DNA of 64,000 nucleotides, from the NCBI RefSeq assembly GCF_965638725.1, contig NC_134954.1:248001-312000 (forward strand), given 5' to 3'. Below are positions 37,828 to 49,900 of this stretch, in pieces (positions within the stretch are counted from its first letter, which is position 1; each line of letters begins with the position of its first letter). Made by a program: the position numbers and the translations under genes. This DNA comes from Aptenodytes patagonicus. Lineage: Eukaryota > Chordata > Aves > Sphenisciformes > Spheniscidae. The notes beneath the pieces were generated by a model. The model made no database searches, was not told where the DNA came from, and saw only the letters and a program-made list of their open reading frames with translations.

Positions 37828-39731
37828 CTGTAGGGACGAAATCCAGGTGGAGGTACAACACTCATACACCCCACCACCAACTACAGCAAACACAGGAAGA
37901 AACGTACCCATACTGGGTAAAAACACCCTTTTCAAACAGATGCTTGAGAATATTTCAAGATCAGTCTTTTTACCAGAAACCATTCTTGATGAAGGCAGTG
38001 CAAAACACCCTTGTGAAATGACCATGTCTCCCTTCCTGCTAGCTAGGTCCAAAGGGAGTAAAGGACTCCTGTGGGATTTCACAAGGGGTAATTCAGAAAG
38101 GCAAACTGACTGCCTGTAGGCTCTTAAATTTCGTAACCAGGCTGTTCACATCCCTCCATAGACATGGCTTCCAGTAACTGCATTTTTCTGCATAAGGCAT
38201 ATAAGCTTGGGGCGAGCAGAGTATCATTTCTAAAGGCACTTGTAGCTTGTATATGGTAAATGCACCAAAACAAAGCGGCTTCACCCCACTGCAAAACAGG
38301 AGCTGCTGCTCTCCAGGGCTCCAGAAGGACAAGCTATGGGCAAGAGAGCTAATGCAGAGTGATGAAGTCTGAGCACGAAGATCACAGGGACAAACTGCAG
38401 CCACTGGAGACTGAGACATAAAGGCCCCATTGCCCTGGTCCCCAAAGCACCTCTGACCATGTTGAACGAGCTTTGCTGTGTAATTGGATATAAGCTGCCA
38501 TTTGGTATCGCAGGCAGGCAGTGGGGATGACAACGGGTGGACCCAAATGGGCCAGCGGGCATTTCCCCACACCATTCAGCATGCACCAAGGGTAGGTTAT
38601 TGACCAGGTGACGGACTGAACGCTGTCCACAACCTGATCAATAACCTTCCCTCAATGCCAGGGGCTTCTTCTCATAAGGAAGTGTCTACACCAAAAGCCC
38701 TGTAACAGGCTCCCATCACACTAACACAGCAGTGCGTGGGAGGGTTGAGCAGCCCTACAGTTGTCACAGGGTTTCCAGGTCAGGTATAAATGAGCACAGG
38801 TAATAAAGCACTGATATATCTTAAAACAAAGATTGCAAATTAATTTGACGGCAAGAAAATTTATGGAGCAAGGGAGCGTATAAAAAGACTATACTGCTCA
38901 GTGGATAAGTGCTGGCTGCAGAGATGAAGGCAGCCGGCAGTCCTGGGAGAACTCATTCACTAATAGCTGCTCTGCAGCAGAACAAGGGCTTCTGTGCAAA
39001 TCAATGCTCTGGGGTTTCTTGGGTAAACATGCAGCAAGCCACAGAGCTCAGCAGTTTGCTCCTTAAAAAGCAGCTCTGCCCTGTCTCATTCCCTATGCTC
39101 TGACCCACCACAACGCTGCCAGCCCAGTGCCTCAGCTAAGCCAGGCTTTGCAAAGACTACATGAAAGAAAAGGTGCTGAATTTAATGGAGGTCGAGGGCT
39201 CACTTTCCATACCATCTCCCACTTACTTTTCACTTCTCCGCTTGCGTTATTAATAGCGGCACCTGTTTTGGTTACACCTACAGATTTCTGCTGTGCTAGG
39301 GCCTAAAAAACCTACTGCAAAAAGCTGTTCCCTTGCCTCTACCTCCCTGCTCTCTCCAGGGCTTGCTCTCCCCTCACAGCATGTCAAGCTTTCAGACTGC
39401 CTTACCCCTGACAGCAGTAATGTTGGGTTTAAAAGGTAGAACTGGCAGGATATTTTTATGGAGTTAAAAAATAAAAAAACAAAAACAAGAAACAAAAGCC
39501 ACAAGGGAGGGGAAGAGGAGGGTTTCTGGAAGGCCCTTCCTGGCAGTCAGGATGGAGGTGAACCTGAGCCTACCACTTAAGACATGCCTCGTCTGGTGTG
39601 CCCAGAGGACTGGCTCCTGAGTTACCGCAGTGCAAAGCAGTAAGTAACAGCACCACCTCTCTCAAAGGTTGAAGCAGTTTGTCTGGCTGCTCCAACTGAA
39701 GACTCAGCAGTCGTTCCCAACTCGCCCCTAC
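37828..39731. other. ITM2C intron 2, nothing recognised
   Basis: 1.9 kb between exons 3 and 2. Short open frames occur on both strands without family resemblance. A-rich simple sequence lies at about 39465-39495. No recognised transposon. Confidence 0.5.
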
Positions 39732-39869
39732 CTGGGTGATGAAGAAGTATCTGTACACATACATTGATGCAAAGACCAAGCCCAGGAGCAGTACGAGGAG
39801 ACCCATGGTCAGATAGCACACCCCGCTGAGCGATGACCTCCGGCCCTGCACCGTGGGAGCCGGCTCCTC
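39732..39869 (-). CDS. ITM2C: ITM2C exon 2: transmembrane segment
   Basis: The acceptor is ttttgtcttgcag and the donor is gtaggg. The exon has 138 bases (residues 41-86) and is in phase 0. It encodes EEPAPTVQGRRSSLSGVCYL, then the hydrophobic MGLLVLLLGLVFASMYVY and RYFFITQ. The Arg pair on the N-terminal side and the membrane stretch fit a type II signal anchor. Confidence 0.95.
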
Positions 39870-40087
39870 CTGCAAGACAAAAACGAGAGCATTGGTCAGC
39901 TGCTGCTGCAAGGGATCAGAAAAGCAACTATATTTTATGCAAAGGCCACGCACAAGTTGGTGATGCGACTGGAGGTGGCAGGCACCGTCCTGCAAAGCTA
40001 TTTCACATCTGGTGGTATTCTGGCAAGAGTAAAACATTTCTTGTGCCTTTTCCTCTCCCACCCCTCAAATATATGTATTTATTTTTT

Positions 40088-40130
40088 TATATATGTGTGT
40101 GTGAACATACATATATATATATATATGTAT
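40088..40130. repeat. AT/GT microsatellite
   Basis: Compound run of alternating purine-pyrimidine: tatatatgtgtgtgtg followed by a long (at)n block. Such stretches are typically length-variable. Confidence 0.9.
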
Positions 40131-42350
40131 TTTCTGCTTCCCATCAACTGCTCAGAACAAAGTCAAGCTTTGTTTCAGTGGGCAATAAGGATCGACTGAA
40201 AAAAAGGAAATCGGGAACTAACAGTTCCTGGCTACTGAATGTAACAGCATTTATGTATTTATGCTCAAAAATTTTTGTTGAAATGCTGCCACTCTTGCAG
40301 CATTTTTCAGGGGAAATTTTTGAGGTTGAAATTACTGGTCTCAGAGAGGTACCTCCTGGCCATGCTGGAGTGAGCCTACCCAAACAGCTATGTTGATCTC
40401 AACTTCATTTTCAAGCAGATTCCTGCACACCTCCAGGAATACGGTCAGAGCATCAAAAGAAAACATATCTGCCTTTTTAAGAGTGCTGCCCAATCTATAT
40501 AGACAGGAGCCAGCTCACCTCATTATAGCCCTCGAAAAGGAGGGCAGTGCAAAGGCAGGGTTACCTCCTGGGGACCACTCATCCCAGCCTACAATGCTCT
40601 TGTTTTTACTACCAAAATAATCCTCCAAAATGTTAAGCAGGAAGATGTAAGGCCTTGCAGAAGCAGATTAAAGAAGCCAGTTCGGAGATGCCCCAGTTTC
40701 CACACAGAAGAGCTGAAAGCTGCCTTCAGCTGAACAGGCAGGCAGGGGAGAGACGCACCAGGGAGGGCTCCTGCAGATTAACTCCCTCTCTGCAGTACAT
40801 GATCTGACATGTTTGATTAGAAAGACACTCTCTCCACAGCTAGCCAGAGACCCGGACAAGCTGGAGGAACAGATTTAACAGGTCTTTCCTGCCCCTGATG
40901 CAAGGGTACCCCAGCATCCTTGTGGCACCCACGGGGAGCCTGCCAGGCAGGGATCCCCCCCACCTCCCCAGCACCTGAGCTCTGTCAAGGTGCGGAACAG
41001 GGGCAGAGCCAGAATCCCGCAACCCCTCTGCTACCCACGCCCGCTCCCAGCCGACATGGACTACTCCAGCTATCGACTTTTTATTTTCTAGCCACATTCA
41101 GGCTGATAACTGCAAAGACCAAATTGCTTTGGGAGAGCTACAATTGCAGCACACCTCCAGGAGAAATTAATCTATAATTTATTTTTCCTTCATCCCAGCT
41201 GCTGAAAGATCCACAGCACCTCTATTCACCACCAGCTCCCTACAGTGAAGGATCAGTGTTTAATCAGTTTGTAACTGCTCCTCCAGCAAATAAAGGGATG
41301 AGCAAACTGAAAAATACCGCATTTTAAGTGCACTTCCAATCTTTCCCTTCTCCTCCTTCTACAGATGAGGGGCAGCAACTGTGCCAAGCCACAAAGAAAA
41401 AAGAAAAAAAAGTCACATTACTAGAGGAAGTTTAAAGGCTCTCTGACACGAACTGCTAGGACAGGAAAGTCATGCTATATGTCAAGTGTTTCACAAAACC
41501 AGATTTCCCCAGACACCTGTCATCGGAGAAACAGTGCAGACAGTGGGAGTGAAGAGGAATGAAAATCTCTCCTGCTAATGACACTAAAGCACAGCTGAGA
41601 AAATGTTTAACGCTCCGCCAGTGAATTACATCCGAAAGGTGCCAGGTTCCCGTGATGGATAATACACTGCTCACTTCCTTGGTGAGCTGCAAGTGCTAAC
41701 TCCATGGAGAGCTTGGGGAGAGGGTTCAGAAGGATACAGCAGCTCAAAGAGAAAAAAAATTACTCCCACTAAAAACTGTGTTTGAAGAATGGTAGGGAGG
41801 GGCAAATAAGCCCTCACTGGTTTGCTATTTGCTAGAGCAGGTCTGTGCTCTTTGCACAGCCAAAGACACAGAGAGACATCCCACCCTTCACCACCAAAGG
41901 AGATGAGTTCGGCTCCCTGCAAAGCATTCCTGGCTTTGGGAAAAATGCCCGAGTTTTGCATTTCAGGAGAAGGTGGGGGAAGCAAAGCAGAGCTTTGCCC
42001 TGGGAGAAGTTACAGAACACCAGGAAAAATGAAAAAAAACCTCAAACTCTGAGGGAGGAAAAGAAAACTCAACAGTAACCATTCTGATGGAGAGGACATT
42101 GTCCTGGTTTCAGCTGGGGTAGAGTTAATTTTCTTCCTAGTAGCTGGTACAGTGCTGTGGTTTGGATTTAGCATGAGAATAATGTTGATAACACACCAAT
42201 GTTTTAGTTGTTGCTGAGCAGTGCTTACACTAGCCAAGGACTTTTCAGCTGCTCATGCCCTGCCAGCAAGAAGCTGGGAGGGGGCACAGCCAGGACAGCT
42301 GACCCAAACTGGCCAAAGGGACATTCCATACCATGGGACGTCATGCTCGG

Positions 42351-42357
42351 TATATAA
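42351..42357 (+). promoter_or_regulatory. TATA box of the solo LTR
   Basis: TATATAA within the LTR, about 250 bases from its start and about 160 bases ahead of its ATTAAA signal. This is the usual U3 position. Whether it is active is unknown. Confidence 0.6.
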
Positions 42358-42467
42358 ACTGGGGGGAGTTGGCTGGGGGGTGGTGACCCCTGCTTGGGGA
42401 CTGGCTGGGCATCAGTCGGTGGGTGGTGAGCAATTGCATTGTGCATCACTTATTTTTAATATTCTTT

Positions 42468-42492
42468 TATCATCATCATCATTATTATTATT
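42468..42492. repeat. ATC/ATT trinucleotide microsatellite inside the LTR
   Basis: A (cat)n run passing into (tta)n. It sits at the position homologous to the longer AAT repeat in the LTR at 63.4 kb, so the repeat tract was probably present in the ancestral LTR. Confidence 0.8.
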
Positions 42493-43678
42493 TTTCCCTT
42501 CCTCTTCTGTCCTATTAAACTGTCTTTATCTTGACCCATGAATTTTACTTTTTTTAACCTGATTCTCTCCCCCATCCCACTCTGCGCGGGGGGAGTGAGC
42601 GAACGGCTATGTGGTGTTTAGCTGCCTGCCGGGTTAAACCACAACAGAGATTAAAGCAGTGAGGTTAAAAATGCTGCCAGGCAGGCCAATGGGAACAATT
42701 AACCACAGTTCTGCAAAATATTGCATAAAAATCACCTGCGCAAACCCTCACTGAAACATGCATCTCCTTCCCCGGTCCAGCAGATTAAAAGGCCACCAGC
42801 CTTTGTCACAATGAATGAATTACAATTTAAAAGCAAGTACACGTCAGTCCGCACCCGAGCTTTGGGCTGGAGGCGTTCTCAGTGCTGACAGCCTGTGGAC
42901 TGAGCAGTGTACAGCCTGCTTTAACAGCATTTCTTCACCAGGTTGGAAAAATCCAGGCAGCTTCTTCCACAGGCTGCTGCCCCGCTCATGCTATAACGTA
43001 CCTCCTTCCCCACAGGACCGCCACTCCCCGCAGTAGAAATGTGGGTATTTTAAAAAACAGGAAATCCATCGCAGCTTATTTCCATCTGTTCTTGCTGTAG
43101 AGGAATGCCTGGCTCCCCAGCAAGGGAGCAGTTTTCCTCTAAGCTAACCTCATCATAAAAGAGAACCAGGCGGTCCCAGCAGCAAGCTGCAGGAAAGCCA
43201 TTCCCGCCAGAAAGACCCCCAGGACCAACCGGTAAACCAAATGATGCACTGCACTCATGCCACATGGCAGACTTTGCAGATCTGGCAGCATTCCCAACCG
43301 CCATGAATTTTGGTGGTGGGGAAAAGAATTAGATTCAGCAGTGGGGTTCTCCTGAAGAGCAGATCATGCCTTCAAGATGTGCATTTCCACCGAGGACAAA
43401 AATCAAAATATTAACATGCAAAAATGCTGTACGTTCACCAGATGTTTAACAATATTCCATAAGAATTCATTAACCAGACACTCTTCTTGCAACAAGCCAT
43501 CCTACTAATTTTCTGCCTCGAACAACTGTGGGATTTTTGGCCAAGAGAAATGGGAAAGGCTGGGGTCAAAGCCATCCCTGGACAGAGGAAGGGACAGGTA
43601 TTTCAGTTCAGCAAGTGGGCTTTTCTTTTCTTTTTTCATCATTTTAAACACGATATCCCAACAGATGGGCATATTTTA

Positions 43679-43694
43679 CACACACACACACACA
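43679..43694. repeat. CA dinucleotide repeat
   Basis: An uninterrupted (ca)n run of about eight units in ITM2C intron 1. Confidence 0.9.
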
Positions 43695-46600
43695 AAATCA
43701 ACATAAGGCACTTCCTCCCCTCTCTGGGCTGTGCAGAGGACAAACATTCATTTGCTTCTCCATGAACAAACAGATGGAAAAGTGACAGCAGCGGAAGAAG
43801 AGCACAGTGTCCACGGTCCAGACACTACAGATGCACACATGAGGAGGATGCACGGACAGATCCACAGCTCTGCAGAGTATCCCACTGCAATTTCAGGCCA
43901 GGAAAACCCTGCCACTCTATGCGATGATCCTTTCTTTGTATTTCTTGGCACCGCCACGTGCTCCAGCACCAGTGCAGGCAGCGGAGGCCACCGCTTTGCT
44001 GACCCTACAGAACGGGCCGGTCCCGCTCCCTTTCCAGTGGGAAAACTGGAAGAGGCTGCGGGCAGAGCTCCTTCCCCTGCGTGACCTGAGGGGAAGACAC
44101 AGCTTGCTCTTCCTCCGCATGGGCAATGGGGGAAAGCATCTCTCAAGGAGAGCGCCTGTGCATCTTGGGTTTCTGCCAGGCATTGTCCTGCTAATACTTC
44201 ACCCCACCGGGCAAGAGACAGAGGCAGTTCCAGCACGTGAGCCTGAATAACCAGACATGCTGACTTGGCTCCAGTTTGCAGATGCAATTGCTTCGCAAAC
44301 ACTAAACCCAGCACCTGGCAGCAGACAGGATATTGGAATATAAAAAGGAATTCCTTTCCTTGGATAAAACGGGCTCTTCACTATGCTTCAGTGCCCTGCC
44401 TGCTCGTGGGGCCAGCGCAGGAACAGCACAGGCAACAGATGCCCAGATAGGAGAGGATGAAGTTATGATACAGACCATTTGGTAGAGGAGGCTTGAAATT
44501 AGCCTGAGGGAGAAAAACAAACAAAAAAAATCCTAATTCAGTCTTTGGGGATTTTCTTCAGAATTTCACTTCTCGCTGAGGACACAATGAAAGTGGCTGG
44601 TGTCCTGTTATCCCTATTTGTTACTGAATGGCTAAGGAGCACTTCTCCTACAAGGGGGTGTGGGACAGAAGCCTGGCTGTGCTTTACAGGTGCAATGTCT
44701 GGTCCACGGCATGGAAATCAAGTCCAAAAGCCAGAGGAAGACAGAGCAGGGAAACCATCAACGCCTGCCAGGCACTGCTGAGGGCACCTACTGCTGAGCA
44801 AAACCCCCCAGGCTTCACGGCACTGCAGACATGGGGTCAAGAGGAGTTTGCAGCCTGGAGCTGAGCTCCCCAGCCCCAGGTCAGCAGCTCCAGCCCTGCG
44901 AGGCCAGAGAAGATGAGAGCCTTCAAGCATTTGCTCCCAGCTGGAAACTTCACTCCCCAGTGCTGGCAACTGGGCTTCCGCAGCACCTCGCTCACCCCCT
45001 GCATCCTTCCCCAGCCTGCAAAGCAGGACTAATGCCCACACGAGAGATTTTCTTACAGCAAGAACCGTGTAGATTCCCAGCGGGACTGCTGTGCCCTGGT
45101 GTCCTCCGTCTTTTTGAAGAACTTACCCTTTTAAAAAAATGCAGAAGTCCTTGGAGGTCCTGAGCCTTTGGACACACAACACTAGCACAGGCTGCGAGCA
45201 AGAACCATACCCAGTGAGGTGTTGCCTTTGGTATTTCTCATTAATACAGTACAGGCTTATAAAATATATATATTTGATTCTGTCACTCCTCCATCACCAG
45301 TGTCTTGCTGAAGATGACAGAAGTGAGGAAATTAAAGGTATCATATGTCATGCCTTGTTCCCTCCATAATCGCACACTGCCTTGGCAGAGATGGGCTCAG
45401 CTCACACCCTTTTCCTGCTTCTTCAGCTTTGGAAACAGCTCTGCATTCTCCACAAACCGTTTTTCCTGCATTTCTGAAACATGCAGGTTTGAAATCCTTC
45501 ATTTTAGGTGTAGCAGGGCCTGATGAACAGGGGACACAGCTCAGCAAGTGTCTAAATATACACCCCCAACAGGCAAAGAAGCTTGGGGTGACTAAAAATA
45601 GTAGATGCAATTTTGACGACTGACAAGTGAGGAGAGAAACACAATGCAGAGTAAATACTCCAAGGGATGCTGTTTGGAGAGGAGTTCTATCTGAAAGGCA
45701 GTAAAACACGTCATCCTTCTGTGGGAGGTTGCTTGTTTCAAGGGAGCAGCAGCCTGAGCTCTTGACGTAGAAGATGTACTGATGTAGCTACAGCCACTAC
45801 CACAGGCGGCCATGGCTTCCTCAAAGGAAGCAGGCTCAAAACCTGAGAAACCCACATCAGAAAAATCTAACTGATCTCACCGTTTACTCATTTCTGGTAA
45901 CCAAAGGCCAATATGGACTACGGGAAAAGAAAATATCAGTTCAAGGTCTCTACCTCCAGCACATCAAGTCCCATATTCACAGTCAAAATCAGTTACTGCT
46001 TTACAAAATATAAGGACCTGTGATAGCAACACCTCCATTGACTTCAGATGGAAAACCCCACAGCTGACTGCTGGCAAACTGTAGTGTGCCGCAGTGGGTG
46101 TAAGCTGGTATGGACTGACCTCTCCTCTGATGTGCTGGGCTTGGATTTGAGTGTCACCTCTCACAAGAGCAACCCCCACATCCGCACAGATGCAGCCTGC
46201 TCTTCCTGCATGCGAAGCAAAGCCCTCTCGTCCATTCACCCCACAAACAGCATCCCTACTATATGCAGGTGCTGGGCACTGCTGGTACTTAGTGCCACTG
46301 CTCTGTATGATAAAAAGCACCGGAGAATTTGTGGGATAAATTGTAGGGCAAGGAGATCCAGACCTGCCTCCCAGAGACAACTACTCCTGTATTTAAGCAT
46401 TCAGACCCAGGGGAGCTTGGTAGTGAATAGTCCCCCAGGGATGGCCAGAGCGAGCAGGGGTGGCCAGCCAGGGTTTGGGACTGGAGTGATTACCAAGCTA
46501 GAGCTCTGGAGAAAGGAAAGTGAGAGACTACGTGCAGGGAAAAGGCAGATGAAGGAAGACAAGAAGGGGGAGAGGAATGGAGAGAGATAAACCACCGCAG

Positions 46601-46918
46601 CAAAGGCGGTTCATCCTTGCATCCACCAAAGCATCTCCCACACTCTAAAAAACACTCCTCTGCCAGATGAACAAAAAAAAGTCCTGTCCTTAAGAGCAGT
46701 TTCGCTTGGAGAGAGGAGAGGGAGTGAAATGAGGAGAAACACCAGGTGACTCCAAGTGGGGAACAGTGCCTGGGCTATCGCCCTGGTGGAGAGTCACAGG
46801 GGTCAGTGCTCAGCACTAGCAATGAGAGGCCCCTGAATGAGCCCATTACATGGAAGGAGAGTCCTTCCAGGCTGAAGAGCATTAGGTCAGAAAAGAAAAT
46901 AATGTGTGTATTCATGGA

Positions 46919-46946
46919 TATATGTATACACACACACACATATATG
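46919..46946. repeat. CA/TA microsatellite
   Basis: Alternating purine-pyrimidine tract, tatatgtata then (ca)n then tatatg, in ITM2C intron 1. Confidence 0.85.
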
Positions 46947-49900
46947 GCACACAGTTTCCAAGGCAACTGAACTCCCTGCGTGCAGCACTTGAGCAGCGCT
47001 TGTGCAGGGCATGCAGCAGCATTTCCATGGAGAACACAACTGATGGCTTTTGGACTCAAAGATGCCTAGAGGCCAAAAAAAAAAAAAGGAGAGGGGCCTG
47101 TAATTAAAAGACTATCACAGCCGAAGGCAAAAAGGTTGCAATAAATTAATCTAATCACACCCTTAAATGACACGACTAGCAACAAAGCCACCTGCCTCAG
47201 GAGTCACTTCACAGCACTGGAAATCAGAATATCAAAAACAACCACTGGCTAATTAAAACCCCCAGCTTTGTTGCTATATGACAAAGACAGCAGGATGTTA
47301 AAAATGCAGCCTAGCACGTGGGAGCTCCTAAGTGCTCAGTGATCATATTTTCCTTCTCCCCCGTCAACAAGAGATGTCAGTCCCCCTCTTTTCTCCTTTT
47401 TCCATCCCTTTCTGGAACTAAGGTGCTGTTTCTCCTCCCCTTTTGCACAGGGGTGAGGAATTCATTTCCATTTTTTTTTATTTTATTTTTTGGCAGAGGC
47501 ACAACAACTTCCCGCTGGAGTTTTTCCAGCCTCCCTCTCCTCTTTCCCAGGAGTAAAACCATTCAGAGCATTAGCAGAGCCAACAAAGCCCCTTGTAAAA
47601 ATAAGGCTATTCTTACCAGGCACATAGCTAGAGCCCCGAGCATCACACTGAACAGACAGGCAGGCAGAGAGAAAATAAACAGCTGTGATAATGAGGCAAA
47701 AAACATCCCAACCTGAGTGTTTAATAGCCTGACTGCCAAAATACAGAGTCTGATAAACACAGCCTGATTTCCAGAAATCAACAGGAGCTGCAGCCACTCG
47801 CTGTGACGACAGGGAGAATCAGTCCCTGCCCCGGGGCAGCTCCACCACCACAGTAAAAGGCTCTGGAGCATCTGCACAAACCTCACCTGGGAGAGGGAAG
47901 GAGCAAGCACAGCCACGTGAAGGCCAGGTGGTTTTTTGCAACCCTGAAGTAGGAGGTGGCATTAAAAGAATGGGAATTTTCCCGAGAAGAACGAAGGTTA
48001 AGCTTTGGCATTGGGTCTCAAAACCTATCTGGAGCAATTAAAGACAAAAGGCAGCTCAAGCAAGAGTGAAGCAGAGCGGCTGCTCTGGGAATAGGGGAAG
48101 CTCTTGCATTGAGGGGCTAGCAAAGTTAAAGAGGGAGACTTGATTCAAAGGTAAAGACATATGCAGGTGGGCAGACACCTGACTCCTTAAAAGACCTTTG
48201 ACCAACACCAAAAATATTCAAGAACATTGAGAAACTGATGCAAGGAAATGCCAACAGCTTTCAGCTTGTTTTCAGTGTTGTGTCTTCCTTCTCTGCCCAG
48301 GTGAAGTGAAGAGAAGCTGCTACCAGTTGCCCACAAAAACAGCCTGCTTGCTTCCGCCTTCACGTGCGGCTTGGGAAGAAGCAAGCCACAAGCCTGACTG
48401 CCCACCAAAGTGACGAGCTGTCCCGTGGCAGGACAGTGGGACCACGCGCTCAGGAAGGAGCTGGACAGACTTCCCTTCTGACAATCACACACTCACCTTT
48501 TTCCAGACTAAAATTGTACAATTGCTCCAATATAAAACAAAACCACCTACCAACCTGTGCAGGAGGCCCAGGGAGTCCTGGGCGCAAGCCAAGAGAGCTA
48601 GTGATTGATTTTGCAAGAGGTATGAAGGATCGGGTGCTGTCTCAACACATTTGAAAGCAGAAAACATGACAGGGAAAAGACCTCCACACACATCAAAAGG
48701 TTTCACACGATTTCACCTGAAGTTGTTCACTGTCAAGTGATGGCTTTGGATCCTGATGAAGCACCAGAGCAGAGCAACAGTGGGATAGAGGACTCACTTG
48801 AACACCGAGGCTGGGCTCTAACCACTGCTTCCCCCCAGGGAGCTCCATGTCCAGATAGTTTTGGGGTCCAAACAAATGTACAATCTAAAACTACAGCACC
48901 CACCTCTGAGCTTCTACAGTCAAGAAGGTGGAGATGGTCAAGAGCAAATTAGCCATTTTGGATGTCGCCAAGGGCAAGTCAAGCACTGCTGATCTGGCTG
49001 TGGCCAGTTAAGCCATTGCTGTCCCACCTCACTCTTCCACTAGAGGTGACTGATTCCCAAAAGGTTGATAGAAAGGAGGACACAGCCATGCCCAAGACGC
49101 TTATGAGCTGGAACAGCCAAGGTACTGCCTTCTGCTGGCTCTGCAGACGAGAGGGAGCTGTAAACCTGTACTGTTTGCTCTGAGCAGAGGGGTCAGGGTC
49201 CAGTGTTTCCTGGAGTTCGAGCTGAAGCATCTTAACAAGGAACCAGATTTCAGGTTACAACATATGCCTCTTCCCTGAAAATCAGGACTTACACAGTGTC
49301 ACACCATAAAATGAAGTCACTGCTCCCTTTCAGAAACACTTGACAGCAGTTATCTCTTCTCCCAGCAGCAGTGCAGGAAAACCCTGACAGTCAGTCCTAC
49401 ACTCAAAAATTCACCACAAAGAAACGGTGTCTGGTTTAACAACAGCAAGAGAGAGGAGGCAAATTTACCCTTCTCAGCTTTATTGTTCAAACTGACTTCA
49501 ATGGTAGGGCATGGCAGCAAGGAAGACAACTCTGCAAAGCAAGTGCAGAGGGATGGATTAAAGAAACCAAAACCCCTCACACTGTCCTCTCTCAAATGGT
49601 AACACTGGCATTAAAAAAACCCCAAACCCCACACATCACCTGGGAAGAAAATACCCATCCAGAAGTGAAAATGCCTTTCCCATCTCCTGTAAACCATTAA
49701 TGAGCAAAGATTTGGTAGCGCAAAAGCAGGAATTGCAAAACTGCGCACAAGGACAACTCATCCTCCCTAGATGCTTCATCTCTCCAGACCTGGAAGCAAT
49801 GGTCTGTTGCGTGGGAGCTCCCCTCCTCTGAGCAGCCATACAGCCCACCTGCCAGGCCACCTCTCCCCGAACAGCCATGTGAGCAGCAAGTGCAACAACA

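Larger units (their letters stand above)
42100..42646 (+). mobile_element. Solo LTR of an avian endogenous retrovirus family
   Basis: A 547-bp element begins TGTCCTGGTTTC and ends GGTTAAACCACAACA, so it has the TG...CA ends of an LTR. Inside, a TATATAA box lies at 42351-42357 and an ATTAAA polyadenylation signal at 42514-42519, in the order expected for this orientation. The flanks gacat (42095-42099) and gagat (42647-42651) look like a 5-bp target duplication with one change. No internal retroviral sequence adjoins it, so it is a recombined solo LTR. It is homologous along its length to the element at 63.3-63.8 kb. It lies in ITM2C intron 1, antisense to the gene. Confidence 0.9.

Noticed and set aside
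43748..44314. 188-codon - strand frame in ITM2C intron 1
   Set aside because: It lies in the sense direction of the intron but has no recognisable domain, and other frames are open in the same place; probably chance in GC-rich sequence.
46048..46590. 180-codon + strand frame in ITM2C intron 1
   Set aside because: No family resemblance and a biased Ser/Arg/Lys tail from a purine-rich tract; no splice support.
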